Assembly (NCBI GenBank): GCA_947632155.1
Contig: CANROF010000009.1
Location: forward strand, 1-56,388
DNA from: an uncultured Oscillospiraceae bacterium
GTDB lineage: Bacteria; Bacillota; Clostridia; Oscillospirales; Oscillospiraceae
Direction: 5' to 3'
Length of the DNA: 56,388 nt
Position numbers and translations under genes: made by a program. The notes under the pieces are model-generated. The model was not told the origin of the DNA. It did no database searches and saw only the letters and a list, made by a program, of their open reading frames with translations. How positions within the stretch are numbered: the first letter of the stretch is position 1; every line of letters starts with the position of its first letter. Below are positions 32,234 to 41,067 of the stretch, piece after piece.

Positions 32234-33727
32234 TTACCTTATGCCCCGGAGGAATCGCAAAAACGCCTCCCGGCCCTCCCGGGTGCGCTTATAGACCCCG
32301 GCGTGCTCTAAGACGCGGGCGAAGACCAGGCCCGTCTCGTACTTCACCGCCGTTAGGGCGTTTTCCGGGGTGAAATCGTACTTGTCCCGGAAGCCCTCCG
32401 CCCAGTCGGCGTGCTTTTCCGTCAGGGGATCGGCCCGCAGGTCCGCGCCGGTGACGAGAGCCTCGGCCACGGCGGCAAGCTCGGTCTTCAGCCGCGCCGG
32501 GAGCACCGCCAGGCCCATGACCTCGATAAGGCCGATGTTCTCCTTTTTGATGTGGTGCAGCTCCGCGTGGGGGTGGTAGACGCCCAGGGGGTGCTCCGGG
32601 GTGGTGATGTTGTTGCGCAGGACCAAATCGAGCTCATAGTCCTCCCCCCGGCGGCGGGCGATGGGCGTAATCGTGTTGTGGGGCTCGCCGCCCGTCTCGG
32701 CGTAGATGAAGGCGCTCTCGTCGGTCCAGCCCCGCCAGGCGGTCAAAATCTTGTCCGCCAGGTCGATGAGCCGCTCCGGCTTTGCCGCGCGTATCCGGAT
32801 GACGGACATGGGCCACTTGACGATGCCGGCGGCCACGTCCTCAAATCCGGGGAAGGTGAAGGGCGTCTCCACCTCCGCCCGCTCCATGGCGAACTCGTAC
32901 CGGCCGCCCTGGAAGTGGTCGTGGGCCAAAATGGAGCCCCCCACGATGGGCAGGTCCGCGTTGGACCCCACGAAATAGTGGGGGAACTGCCCCACGAAGT
33001 CTAAGAGTTTCCCGAAGCACGCCCGGTCGATTTTCATGGGCACGTGCTCCCGGTTGAAGCAGATACAGTGCTCATTATAATAGACATACGGGCTGTACTG
33101 GAGATACCAGGGGCTGCCGTTTATCGTGATGGGCACCGGCCGGAGATTCTGCCTCGCCGGGTGGTTGAGCCGCCCGGCGTAGCCCTCGTTCTCCGCGCAG
33201 AGCTGGCAGCGGGGGTAGGCCGAGGCGGGGAGGTTTTTCGCCGCGGCGATGGCCTTGGGGTCCTTCTCCGGCTTTGAGAGGTTCACCGTGATGTCAAGTA
33301 GCCCGTAATCCGTCTCGGCCGTCCACTTCATGTCGCGGGCGATGCGGTCGCGGCGGATGTAGTTGGTGTCCTGGCTGAATTTGTAGTACCAGTCCGTGGC
33401 CTCCCGGGGGTCCTCCAGGTAAAGCTCGTGGAACTTTTCAATGACCTGGGCGGGCCTCGGCGTCAGGCGGCCCATCAGGGCCGTGTCCAGCAAATCCCGG
33501 TAGTCCGTGCTGTCCCCGGGGATGACGCCGCGTGTGTGCGCGTCGTGGGTCAGCTCGTCCAGCGTGGCCGCCAGGTCGATGTCGCCCCAATTTGCCTCGG
33601 GTTCGGTGTAGGAGTCGATTTTCAGCGCCTCCAGCACCGCGTTTGTGGCCCAGATCTGCTCCGATTCCTCGATGAGCCCCGTCCGGAGGGCATAGGTGAT
33701 GAGCTTGGATACCGCTTCGTCAACCAT
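32234..33727 (-). CDS. galT: UDP-glucose--hexose-1-phosphate uridylyltransferase (class II GalT)
   Basis: Transfers UMP from UDP-glucose to galactose 1-phosphate. The 497-residue length and sequence fit the Firmicute class II form, not the shorter zinc enzyme. Visible marks are CQLCAENEGY, LNHPARQNLRPVPI, the segment SPYVYYNEHCI, the catalytic-type HDHFQGG and the late YHPHAELHHIKKENIGLIEVMG. It lies 6 bases after galE in a galK-galE-galT operon. No clear terminator follows; the next transcript upstream of it diverges. Confidence 0.95.
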   Translation of the reverse strand: MVDEAVSKLITYALRTGLIEESEQIWATNAVLEALKIDSYTEPEANWGDIDLAATLDELTHDAHTRGVIPGDSTDYRDLLDTALMGRLTPRPAQVIEKFHELYLEDPREATDWYYKFSQDTNYIRRDRIARDMKWTAETDYGLLDITVNLSKPEKDPKAIAAAKNLPASAYPRCQLCAENEGYAGRLNHPARQNLRPVPITINGSPWYLQYSPYVYYNEHCICFNREHVPMKIDRACFGKLLDFVGQFPHYFVGSNADLPIVGGSILAHDHFQGGRYEFAMERAEVETPFTFPGFEDVAAGIVKWPMSVIRIRAAKPERLIDLADKILTAWRGWTDESAFIYAETGGEPHNTITPIARRRGEDYELDLVLRNNITTPEHPLGVYHPHAELHHIKKENIGLIEVMGLAVLPARLKTELAAVAEALVTGADLRADPLTEKHADWAEGFRDKYDFTPENALTAVKYETGLVFARVLEHAGVYKRTREGREAFLRFLRGIR

Positions 33728-33733
33728 ACCGCG

Positions 33734-34723
33734 TCACTCCCCGTACCCGTTGGGGTGATTTTTGTGCCAGGTCCAGGCGGTGGAGATGATGGTCGTGAGA
33801 TCCGCGTACTTGGGGTCCCAGCCCAGCACCGATTTTGCCTTTTCGCTGGATGCCACGAGCCTGGCCGGGTCGCCGGGCCGCCGGGGGCCGATGACCGCCG
33901 GGATGGGGTGTCCGGTGACGCGGCGTGCCACTTCGACGACTTCTTTATTGGAGAAGCCCACGCCGTTGCCCAGGTTGAAGACGTTGTTCTCCCCGCCGTT
34001 CATGAGGTAATCGAGGGCCAGGATGTGGGCCTGGGCCAGGTCCGTGACGTGGATGTAGTCCCGCACGCATGTGCCGTCGGGGGTGGCGTAGTCGTCGCCA
34101 TAGATGGTGAGCTTGTCGCGCTGGCCGTTGGGGACCTGCAAAATGATGGGAATGAGGTGCGTCTCCGGGCTGTGTGCCTCGCCGATTTTGCCGGAGGGAT
34201 GCGCCCCGCAGGCGTTGAAGTACCGGAGGGCCACATAGCGAAGCCCGTGGGCCTTACTGACCCAGGACATCATGTGCTCCATACTGAGCTTCGTCTCGCC
34301 GTAGGTGTTGGTGGGCTGGGTGCGGTCGGACTCCAAAATCGGCACCCGCTCCGGCTCGCCGTAGGTGGCGGCGGTGGAGGAGAAGACGATTTTGTCCACG
34401 CCGTGGGCCACCATGGCCTGGAGCAGCACCATGGTCCCGTGGAGGTTGTTGTCGTAGTACTTCAGGGGGTCGGACATGGACTCGGCCACCAGGGAGTTGG
34501 CGGCGAAGTGAATGACGCCGTCAATTTTCTCCGCCTGGAACAGCACGTCCAGCGCCGCCCGGTCCCGGATGTCCAGCTTGTAAAACCGGGCCTTGGGGTG
34601 GACGGCGGCCAGATGGCCGGTCTGGAGATTGTCGGCCACCACCACGTCGCGGCCGGCGTCGATGAGCTCGTAAACGGTGTGGGAGCCGATATACCCGGCC
34701 CCGCCAAGAACAAGAATCGCCAT
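33734..34723 (-). CDS. galE: UDP-glucose 4-epimerase
   Basis: Interconverts UDP-galactose and UDP-glucose with bound NAD. The 329-residue SDR protein has GGAGYIGSHT at the N-terminus, the catalytic YxxxK in YGETKLSMEHM with the serine of FSSTAATYG upstream, and RYFNACGAHPSG. The ending KNHPNGYGE is usual for Firmicute GalE. AAGGAGG is 8 bases before the ATG. It is separated from galK by a composite hairpin element and followed closely by galT. Confidence 0.96.
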   Translation of the reverse strand: MAILVLGGAGYIGSHTVYELIDAGRDVVVADNLQTGHLAAVHPKARFYKLDIRDRAALDVLFQAEKIDGVIHFAANSLVAESMSDPLKYYDNNLHGTMVLLQAMVAHGVDKIVFSSTAATYGEPERVPILESDRTQPTNTYGETKLSMEHMMSWVSKAHGLRYVALRYFNACGAHPSGKIGEAHSPETHLIPIILQVPNGQRDKLTIYGDDYATPDGTCVRDYIHVTDLAQAHILALDYLMNGGENNVFNLGNGVGFSNKEVVEVARRVTGHPIPAVIGPRRPGDPARLVASSEKAKSVLGWDPKYADLTTIISTAWTWHKNHPNGYGE

Positions 34724-34756
34724 AAAATTGCCTCCTTATGAGAATATCACAAACCC

Positions 34757-34943
34757 AAATTCAATATTTTTTCCGGCGACCTGCGCGTCGGAAAAAATAC
34801 CTTTTGTTTTGCGGAGTGTGCGGCCCTGCGGGCCGTGCGCGCAGCAAAACAGCAGGAAAATAATTCTGAATTTCGCAAAATTCAGAATTATTTTTCGCAC
34901 GTTCCCTTATGGCATCGAAAGCCCGTCAGGGCTTTCGAGCCAG
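34757..34943 (-). repeat. Composite four-hairpin element, copy 3
   Basis: Read on the minus strand it has hairpin i (CTCGAAAGCCC/GGGCTTTCGA), linker ATGCCATAAGG, hairpin ii (AATAATTCTGAATTTTG paired with its complement), hairpin iii (GTTTTGC outer stem enclosing CGGCCC/GGGCCG) and hairpin iv (TTTTTTCCGACG), ending AATATTGAAT. Hairpin i lies inside the 3' end of galK; the remaining hairpins separate galK from galE. Its TAA in the linker serves as the galK stop. Confidence 0.85.
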
Positions 34944-36172
34944 CTATCGATTTTGCATCCGCCCACGGGGCGGATGTGGAGTATGTGGCACCGGCCGGGG
35001 CCGAAGACGGCCTCGATGCCGGATTTGAACGCGGGGACCAGCTCCTCGGGGACGAACGCCTGGACCGTCCCGGCAAAACCGCCGCCGTGGACCCGGACGG
35101 CACCCCGGCCCCGGAGCAGCCGCCGCGACAGGGCGATGGCCAAATTCACCGCCTGGGCCGCGGGGTGGGAGACGGACCAGATATTCTGCAAAAGGGACTC
35201 CGAGGACCGGCCGGAGGCGTTGACCAGGCGCAAAAACGCCTCAAAATCGCCCTTTTTCAGCGCCTCGGCCTCCTCAATGGCCCGCCGGTCGTCGTCGTAG
35301 AAGTGCATGGCGCGTAAGACCGCCCGGTCGCCGCATTTCTCCCGCAGGGCGGGGACGGCGGCCATAAAATCCGCCTCCGGCACGTCCCGGAGCCATTTCT
35401 GGCCGAAATGGGCCGCCACGGCGCCCATCTCGCCGGTTATCGCGGCGTAGTCGCCGGTGAGGTCCGCGTGGTCGGAGGCCGTGTCGATGATGCACAGCGC
35501 GTGGCCGGAGGCCGCGAAGTCGTAGTGGATGGCCTCCACCACGGGATTGGCCGGGTCGGCGAAATCTATGGCAACCGCGCCGCCCACGCTGGAGCCCATC
35601 TGGTCCATGAGGCCGCAGGGCTTGCCGAAGTGGACGTTTTCGGCGTACTGGCCGATTTTGGCGATGTCCACGGGGGTCAGCGCCCCGCCGCAGTAAAATT
35701 CGTTAAAGATATTCCCCATCAGCACCTCATAGGCCGCAGAGGAGGAAAGGCCGGAGCCGGACAGCACCGCGGACACGGCGCAGGCGTCAAAGCCCCGGAG
35801 GGCAAAGCCCCGCTTTTTAATCCCCTCCGCCACGCCGCGGATGAGGGCGGCGGAGGTGCCCCGCTGGGCCTCCTTCGGCGTCAGGTCCGAAAGGTCCAGC
35901 TCGATGGCCGGGTAGCCGGCGCTGAGCACCCGGACGGTATTCGTGCCGTTGGGGGCGGCGCAGGCCAAAATGTCCATGTCCACGCTGCCGCACAGCACGT
36001 GTCCGTGCTGGTGGTCGGTGTGGTTTCCCCCCAGCTCCGTCCTCCCGGGGCCGGAGAAGAGCCCCGCGCCGGAGGCGTCGCCGAAGGTATTTATAAAATC
36101 CCGCGCCAGCGCCGCCTCGCGGCCCCGGCCGGGGGTGGATTCCAATTTCAAAAGCAGCTCATTTGCCGTCAT
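34907..36172 (-). CDS. galK: Galactokinase
   Basis: Phosphorylates galactose with ATP. The 421-residue GHMP kinase has the galactokinase signature as GRTELGGNHTDHQHG, the ATP motif GSGLSSSAAYEV and the third motif HGGGFAGTVQAF. The ATG at 36172 follows AAAGGTGA; a GTG three codons earlier has no site. The native end is probably near RPVGGCKID; the last residues SWLESPDGLSMP are encoded by hairpin i of the composite element, whose linker also provides the stop codon. This tail is unlikely to disturb the fold. Another element copy lies directly upstream. Confidence 0.94.
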   Translation of the reverse strand: MTANELLLKLESTPGRGREAALARDFINTFGDASGAGLFSGPGRTELGGNHTDHQHGHVLCGSVDMDILACAAPNGTNTVRVLSAGYPAIELDLSDLTPKEAQRGTSAALIRGVAEGIKKRGFALRGFDACAVSAVLSGSGLSSSAAYEVLMGNIFNEFYCGGALTPVDIAKIGQYAENVHFGKPCGLMDQMGSSVGGAVAIDFADPANPVVEAIHYDFAASGHALCIIDTASDHADLTGDYAAITGEMGAVAAHFGQKWLRDVPEADFMAAVPALREKCGDRAVLRAMHFYDDDRRAIEEAEALKKGDFEAFLRLVNASGRSSESLLQNIWSVSHPAAQAVNLAIALSRRLLRGRGAVRVHGGGFAGTVQAFVPEELVPAFKSGIEAVFGPGRCHILHIRPVGGCKIDSWLESPDGLSMP

Positions 36173-36191
36173 ATGGTTCACCTTTCAAAAA

Positions 36192-36380
36192 ACTCAAACT
36201 CAATATTTTTCCCGGCGGCATGCACGTCGGGAAAAATCCCTTTTGTTTTGCGGAGTGTGCGGCCCTGCGGGCCGTGCGCGCAGCAAAACGGCAGGGAAAA
36301 TATTCTGAATTTCGCAAAATTCAGAATATTTTTCCGCACGCATCCTTTGGCATCGAAAGCCCTACGGGCTTTCGAGCCAG
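36192..36380 (-). repeat. Composite four-hairpin element, copy 4
   Basis: On the minus strand: hairpin i CTCGAAAGCCC/GGGCTTTCGA, linker ATGCCAAAGG, hairpin ii built on ATATTCTGAATTTTG, hairpin iii with GTTTTGC/GCAAAAC ends, linker AAAGGGA, hairpin iv TTTTTCCCGACG with G-C changes on both sides of the stem, then AATATTGAG. It fills the space between the msmX terminator and the galK ribosome site. Confidence 0.85.
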
Positions 36381-36385
36381 CGTAA

Positions 36386-36415
36386 GTAAAAGGGCTGCCC
36401 TGGGGCAGCCCCTTT
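36386..36415 (-). terminator. Rho-independent terminator of msmX
   Basis: Minus-strand stem AAGGGGCTGCCC/GGGCAGCCCTT followed by TTTACTTAC. Confidence 0.75.
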
Positions 36416-36434
36416 ATGTAGCGCGGGGAAAAAC

Positions 36435-37589
36435 TTAGAACTTGTAGCTCTTGCAGACGGGGGCGCAGGCGTCCGCGGACTCCTTGTCGTACCACACTAA
36501 GTTGTTTCCAGTCTCCTTGTCGAAGAGCTGGATGAGCTTGGGGGCAGTTGTGAAGTTGACGGTGGCGCCCATGCTGACGTCCACGGTGAGGTCCACGGTG
36601 GGGATCACCATGACGACCTCGTCATGCTCGGAACGGGCGTGGAGGTTGACCTCGGAGCCCAGCATCTCGTTGACCTCGATGGTGGCCTTCAGGTCGCCGG
36701 AGCCGACGGTGATGTGCTGGGGACGGATGCCGCAGACGATGTCGCAGGGCTGCTGGCCGTTTGCTTTAAGGGCCTTCTGCTGGAACTCATCAAGCTCAAA
36801 CTTGGCGTTGCGGATCTGAGCGTAGTACTTGCCGCCCTCCAAAAGGAGCTTGCAGTTGTCGAAGAAGTTCATAACAGGCATTCCGATGAAGCCAGCCACA
36901 AACAGGTTCACGGGCTTGTCGAACACTTCGACGGGGGTACCGATCTGGTTTACGAAGCCGTCCTTCATGATGACGATACGATCGCCCAGGGTCATAGCCT
37001 CGGTCTGGTCGTGGGTAACATACATGAAGGTGGTGTTGATGCGCTGACGGAGCTTGATGATCTCAGCGCGCATCTGGTTGCGGAGCTTTGCGTCGAGGTT
37101 GGAAAGGGGCTCGTCCATGAGGAAGACCTTGGGGTCACGGACCATCGCGCGGCCTATGGCCACACGCTGTCTCTGGCCGCCGGAGAGGGCCTTGGGCTTG
37201 CGCTCAAGATACTGGGTGATGTCCAGGATCTGCGCAACCTCGCGGACCTTCTTGTCGATCTCCGCCTTCGGCGTCTTCTTGAGCTTCAGCGCGAAGGCCA
37301 TGTTGTCATAGACGGTCATGTGGGGGTAAAGTGCGTAGGACTGGAATACCATGGCGATGTCGCGATCCTTGGGCTCTACGTTGTTGCACAGCTTCCCGTC
37401 GATGTAGAGCTCGCCGCCGGAGATCTCCTCAAGCCCGGCCACCATACGAAGCGTGGTGGATTTTCCGCAGCCGGAGGGGCCGACCAGAACGATGAACTCC
37501 TTGTCCGCGATGTGAAGGTTCACATCGTGCACCGCCGTGACGCTGTTGTCGTAGACCTTTTTGAGATTTTTCAGGATGACCTCGGACAT
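36435..37589 (-). CDS. msmX: MsmX/UgpC-type sugar ABC transporter ATP-binding protein
   Basis: A 384-residue ATPase of the CUT1 importer group, which can serve several sugar permeases in Firmicutes. Walker [10 protein letters not shown], signature [14 protein letters not shown], Walker [13 protein letters not shown] and the TOBE-type C-terminal regulatory domain (about 240-384) are present. No permease or binding-protein genes are in the window, so it probably works with importers elsewhere, perhaps for galacto-oligosaccharides given the flanking GH53 and gal genes. The ATG at 37589 fits the family start but has only a weak ribosome site; a perfect AAGGAGG lies 119 bases upstream. Confidence 0.93.
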   Translation of the reverse strand: MSEVILKNLKKVYDNSVTAVHDVNLHIADKEFIVLVGPSGCGKSTTLRMVAGLEEISGGELYIDGKLCNNVEPKDRDIAMVFQSYALYPHMTVYDNMAFALKLKKTPKAEIDKKVREVAQILDITQYLERKPKALSGGQRQRVAIGRAMVRDPKVFLMDEPLSNLDAKLRNQMRAEIIKLRQRINTTFMYVTHDQTEAMTLGDRIVIMKDGFVNQIGTPVEVFDKPVNLFVAGFIGMPVMNFFDNCKLLLEGGKYYAQIRNAKFELDEFQQKALKANGQQPCDIVCGIRPQHITVGSGDLKATIEVNEMLGSEVNLHARSEHDEVVMVIPTVDLTVDVSMGATVNFTTAPKLIQLFDKETGNNLVWYDKESADACAPVCKSYKF

Positions 37590-37836
37590 GTTTTGCTCGT
37601 TCAAGCGCAATGTTGAACATACAGTGCGCCTCGCCCCGGACCCGAGGGCCCGAGAGCATTACGACACGTCTCCACAGTGCCGCACCCGGAACGTGCGGGA
37701 TTTTTTTACCTCCTTTTTGATGTACGGCCAAACATTTTTGTGGAGTGCCTGACCGCCATGAAAATAATGTATACCAACGCCGTTTTCCGGCGGTGATACC
37801 TATTGCAATTATAGCAAAGCCGCGCAAATAACTCAA
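37590..37836 (-). promoter_or_regulatory. msmX promoter and long structured leader
   Basis: On the minus strand TTGAGT (37836-37831), 17-base spacer, TATAAT (37813-37808). The roughly 210-base leader contains hairpins CGCCG/CGGCG, CCGCAC/GTGCGG and GTTCAA/TTGAAC (just before the start), plus a possible CTCCACA/TGTGGAG long-range pairing. AAGGAGG at 37715-37709 is followed by a stop and no start codon at normal distance. Confidence 0.6.
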
Positions 37837-37864
37837 GTATTAATTCAAAAAAATTGTGCAAAAA

Positions 37865-38983
37865 TCATGTTTTCAGCATACCGACGACGCCGAGCGCCGG
37901 GTTTGCGCGGCCCGCGTAGTCGAAAAGCGCCTGATTGGCCCACTCGTTGCCCCCGGGTCCCTGCTCGCCGGTGAAGGCGAGGGCCGCGGGGCTTGCCCAG
38001 CCGGAGCCGGGGACGGGTATCCAGGCCGGCTCCCAGTAGATAAAGCCCAGCCCGCGGCCGCCCGGGACGCCTCTTACCGTGTCCCAGAGGTCCCGGAGGA
38101 AGGCGCTCTGGCCCTCGGCCGTCATGGGGTAGTCGATCCTGGCGGCCAGCCGCGGGGTTGCCGCCATGCCCTTGCGCTCCGCGGGGGCGAGGCATTCAAA
38201 TTCGGCGTAGTCCCGGAGGGTGAAGCCCATGGAAGTCTCCGCCACCACAAGGTCCTTGCCGTAGCGCTCCGCCATATCCCGCATATTCTCCCCCAGTCCC
38301 TCCATGGGCCCGTGCCAGAAGGGGTAGTAGCTCAGGCCCATGAGGTCGAAGTCCTCCCCGCCGTTTTCAAAGTAGCTGTCGAACCACTCCCGGTAGAGGG
38401 CGTTGCTGCCGCCGTTGTCCAGGTGGAGCATGATCCTTATGTGTGGGTCCGCCTCCCGCGCCGCCCGGATGCCGGCATTGACGAGCCTTGCGATGGCCCG
38501 GTAGTCGGGCCGCCGCCCGATGGGCCAGAGAAGGCCGTTGGTGATCTCGTTGCCCACCTCCACGATGTCGGGCATGAGGCCCCGGCTCCCAAGCCCGGCA
38601 AGGCACTCCAGGGTGAAATCGTGTACCGCCCTTACAAGTCCGTCCTCGTCAAGGCCCCGCCACGCCTTGGGGGTTATCTGCTTTCCCGGGTCGGCCCAGA
38701 AGTCGGAGTAGTGGAAATCAAGAAGCCATTGAAACCCCAGGGTCCTCGCGCGTTTCGCCAGGACCGCCATGCGCTCCAGGTCGCATGTCCCCGCGCCGTA
38801 GGGCGTCCCGTCCTCGCCGTATGGGTCGTTCCAGAGCCGCAGACGGATAAGGCCGAAGCCGTGGCGCTTTAATATCTCCATGGCCTCCCCCGGCGTCCCG
38901 TCCAGATCAAAGAATTTCCCCCCGCGCTCCTCCACCTCCAAAAGGGTGGAGACGTCCGCGCCGCGTATGGTCTTGTCAGTCAT
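37865..38983 (-). CDS. GH53 endo-beta-1,4-galactanase, intracellular form
   Basis: A 372-residue glycoside hydrolase family 53 enzyme that cuts beta-1,4-galactan. The family opening IRGADVSTLLEVEERGGKFFD and LIRLRLWNDPYG are present. The likely catalytic glutamates are in IVEVGNEITNGLLWP (acid/base) and LVVAETSMGFT (nucleophile). There is no signal peptide or anchor, so it should act on imported oligosaccharides. Its ATG lies inside the last codons of the zinc-ribbon gene (8-base overlap), so translation is coupled. It is the last gene of the LacI-controlled operon. Confidence 0.93.
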   Translation of the reverse strand: MTDKTIRGADVSTLLEVEERGGKFFDLDGTPGEAMEILKRHGFGLIRLRLWNDPYGEDGTPYGAGTCDLERMAVLAKRARTLGFQWLLDFHYSDFWADPGKQITPKAWRGLDEDGLVRAVHDFTLECLAGLGSRGLMPDIVEVGNEITNGLLWPIGRRPDYRAIARLVNAGIRAAREADPHIRIMLHLDNGGSNALYREWFDSYFENGGEDFDLMGLSYYPFWHGPMEGLGENMRDMAERYGKDLVVAETSMGFTLRDYAEFECLAPAERKGMAATPRLAARIDYPMTAEGQSAFLRDLWDTVRGVPGGRGLGFIYWEPAWIPVPGSGWASPAALAFTGEQGPGGNEWANQALFDYAGRANPALGVVGMLKT

Positions 38984-39197
38984 CGTAATCCTCAACGGTG
39001 ATGCGCTTTAGCATCACCTTATATTTTTTCTTGATCTGCTCGTTCATGGCGAGGACCTCCGCCTCGCTTCCCGTGAACTGGCAGCGCAGGCAGTAGTACT
39101 CGTCCCTGTCCTTATCATAGAACATGTCGATGTCCAGATCCCGCATGAAGCAGGCGGGACAGCGGTAATTCAGTCTGCCCTTTCTACCCTGAGCCAT
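38976..39197 (-). CDS. Small zinc-ribbon protein
   Basis: A 73-residue protein with two CxxC pairs (CPAC near residue 13 and CLRC near residue 37), consistent with one zinc ribbon, then a helical Lys-rich tail and an acidic end VEDYDD. It overlaps the 612-residue gene by 28 bases upstream and GH53 by 8 bases downstream, so three genes are translationally linked. AAGGAGG lies within the upstream gene. I do not recognise a named family; whether it acts as a regulator, a chaperone or a general RNA/DNA-binding protein is open. Confidence 0.72.
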   Translation of the reverse strand: MAQGRKGRLNYRCPACFMRDLDIDMFYDKDRDEYYCLRCQFTGSEAEVLAMNEQIKKKYKVMLKRITVEDYDD

Positions 39198-41008
39198 GTG
39201 ACAAAGCCCTCCTTATCCTTTAATGTGCCGGTGTAGCCAAGTGTGAACATGGGGCTGAAGGCGTAGCCCTCCCGGACGAAGCCGGACTTCTCCGGGCCCC
39301 GGGCGGTGAGGGTGACCCTCGTCCTGATGGGCGGAAGGGTGCAGCTCACGCTGTCCGCCCCGGCGGAGGCCGCCTCGCGGCATTTATATTCGTAGGGGAT
39401 GGCGGCGGGGGCCTCGCCGCCGTCGATTTTGAGCGTGAGGCTTGACATGTCCTCGGCGTACTCCGTGGTACCGTAACAGCCCACCATGTACTCCTGGATT
39501 TGGACCTGGGCCGCGGGGTCGGACATCTCCACGATCCTCCGCTCGATTTTGATCTCGCCGGAGCCCTCCGTAAAGGTGATGACGGACTGGAGCTTCACGG
39601 TCAGGTCCTCAAACTCGATGTCCACGGGGTCCAGGGTGAGTATCCTGTCGCGGCCGTCCTTACTGAAATGGGCCTTTGTGCGGCAGAGGCACAGGTCCAC
39701 CTCCTCCCCGTTGTGGCTGATCTTCGCGCTGCGGACGGTGCCCTCCCCGGCGTAGTGGGTGAAGTACCCGGCCCGGTATTTCTCCTGGATGAGGAAGGGG
39801 TAGCTGGCGTCCTGGATGTGGGGCGTCCCGATGCCCACGGGCCACTCGAGCTTCGCAGCGTAAGGCCGCAGGTCCACGATGGCGCCGCCCTGGTCCATGT
39901 TGACGCAGGCCCGCATGTAGGGGTCGCAGTACCAGAAGAGCTCCTTTTCCGAGCCGTAGAGGATGTCCCGCCACAGGGCGCACTCGGGCTCGGTGTAGGT
40001 CTTTTTGGAGCGGTAGTAGTCGGCAAACTCGCTCATGGTCATATCCTCGAGCACGCCCTCGCGCTTGAGCTTGCCGTAGTAGGCGCAGCCCTCCTCATAG
40101 GACTTCAAAAGGAGCTCGTAGGGGGCCTCCCACCGGCCCATCTTGTTCATCCAGCCGGGGCCCACGAACATCATGTTGTAGGAATAGCCGTTGTTGTATT
40201 TCGCCAGGTGCCTGTACTGGTCGATGAGGTTGAATAAGTACGGAAATTCCCAGGTCCTGCTGTCATAGATCATCCCCCGCAGGACGTTCTGGGGGTGGGT
40301 GCCGAAGTTGGAGCCGTTGCCGTCGTAGCAGGCCAGGAGGTCCCGGCTCAGATGGGGGATGGCCACGATGCCGGAGTCCTCCGCCTCATTGGCGGCGGGG
40401 GCGTGGGTGTTGACCTTCGAGGGAATCCACGGCGCCCAGGGGCCGCCGTCCATAAAGGTGTACCAGGAGTTGTTGCAGGTGTGGTACGCCTTGGGGCCCT
40501 CCTCCCAGCAGGTGGCAACGGCGCACTTGACGCTGGGGTACTCCGCCTTTATGAAGTTTATGAGCTCCGCGTCCATGTAATAGGAGCCGGTGGACTCCGG
40601 GTAAAAGCCGAAGCGCTCGCGGAACTTTTCAAAGACGTCCCGGACGATGGCCCTTTTGTCCTCCATGGAGAACATCCAGATACAAAAATCCTTGGTTTTG
40701 TATTTCTCCCGGAATTCCTTGCAGGGCAGCCCCAAAAGCGTCAGGGCGATCTCGTCCCCGTACTTTTCGTGGTGCTCCTTCGCGAGCGCCACCGCCTCGT
40801 CGTTGAAGAGGCTGGCGTAGGTCATCTGGATGGTGGTCTTGAGGCCGTTTTCGTGGGCGCAGCGCTGCTGGGTCCTGAAGATGTCCAGGCTCTCGGTGAG
40901 AAGCGCCTTGCGGCCGATGTCCTCGGCCTTGCCGTGGCCCGTCACCTTCTCGGCGTACTCCGGCACCATCTCCGGCCGGTGGATGATGTTCACTACAAAT
41001 TTGTCCAT
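39170..41008 (-). CDS. Unidentified 612-residue protein of the galactan operon
   Basis: No signal peptide or membrane helix. The N-terminal 300 residues read like an alpha/beta sugar-enzyme barrel: repeated strand-helix pattern, TIQMTYASLF, FGFYPESTGSYYMDAELINF, CAVATCWEEG, HLSRDLLACYDGNGSNFGTHPQ. The last 200 residues are beta-rich and domain-like. Several Trp, Asp and His clusters suit carbohydrate binding. It resembles polysaccharide-deacetylase or GH57-like proteins in broad pattern only; I cannot assign a family. It is the first gene after the LacI operator and is fused by overlaps to the zinc-ribbon and GH53 genes, so a role in galacto-oligosaccharide processing is inferred. AAGGGGG precedes the ATG. 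Confidence 0.7.
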   Translation of the reverse strand: MDKFVVNIIHRPEMVPEYAEKVTGHGKAEDIGRKALLTESLDIFRTQQRCAHENGLKTTIQMTYASLFNDEAVALAKEHHEKYGDEIALTLLGLPCKEFREKYKTKDFCIWMFSMEDKRAIVRDVFEKFRERFGFYPESTGSYYMDAELINFIKAEYPSVKCAVATCWEEGPKAYHTCNNSWYTFMDGGPWAPWIPSKVNTHAPAANEAEDSGIVAIPHLSRDLLACYDGNGSNFGTHPQNVLRGMIYDSRTWEFPYLFNLIDQYRHLAKYNNGYSYNMMFVGPGWMNKMGRWEAPYELLLKSYEEGCAYYGKLKREGVLEDMTMSEFADYYRSKKTYTEPECALWRDILYGSEKELFWYCDPYMRACVNMDQGGAIVDLRPYAAKLEWPVGIGTPHIQDASYPFLIQEKYRAGYFTHYAGEGTVRSAKISHNGEEVDLCLCRTKAHFSKDGRDRILTLDPVDIEFEDLTVKLQSVITFTEGSGEIKIERRIVEMSDPAAQVQIQEYMVGCYGTTEYAEDMSSLTLKIDGGEAPAAIPYEYKCREAASAGADSVSCTLPPIRTRVTLTARGPEKSGFVREGYAFSPMFTLGYTGTLKDKEGFVTWLRVERAD

Positions 41009-41067
41009 AGAAACCCCCTTCTATCCTGCCGCTCCCGCCTCCGGCGGGAGAAAAACTCCCTTTTTCC

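Noticed and set aside
32009-32311. 100-codon plus-strand open frame upstream of galT's end
   Set aside because: It has no ribosome site, no recognisable domain, runs over the minus-strand lipoprotein promoter and enters galT antisense.
37683-37708. Plus-strand terminator in the msmX leader
   Set aside because: The hairpin plus T run is convincing in form, but no plus-strand gene or transcript precedes it, so it is kept only as a remark on the leader.
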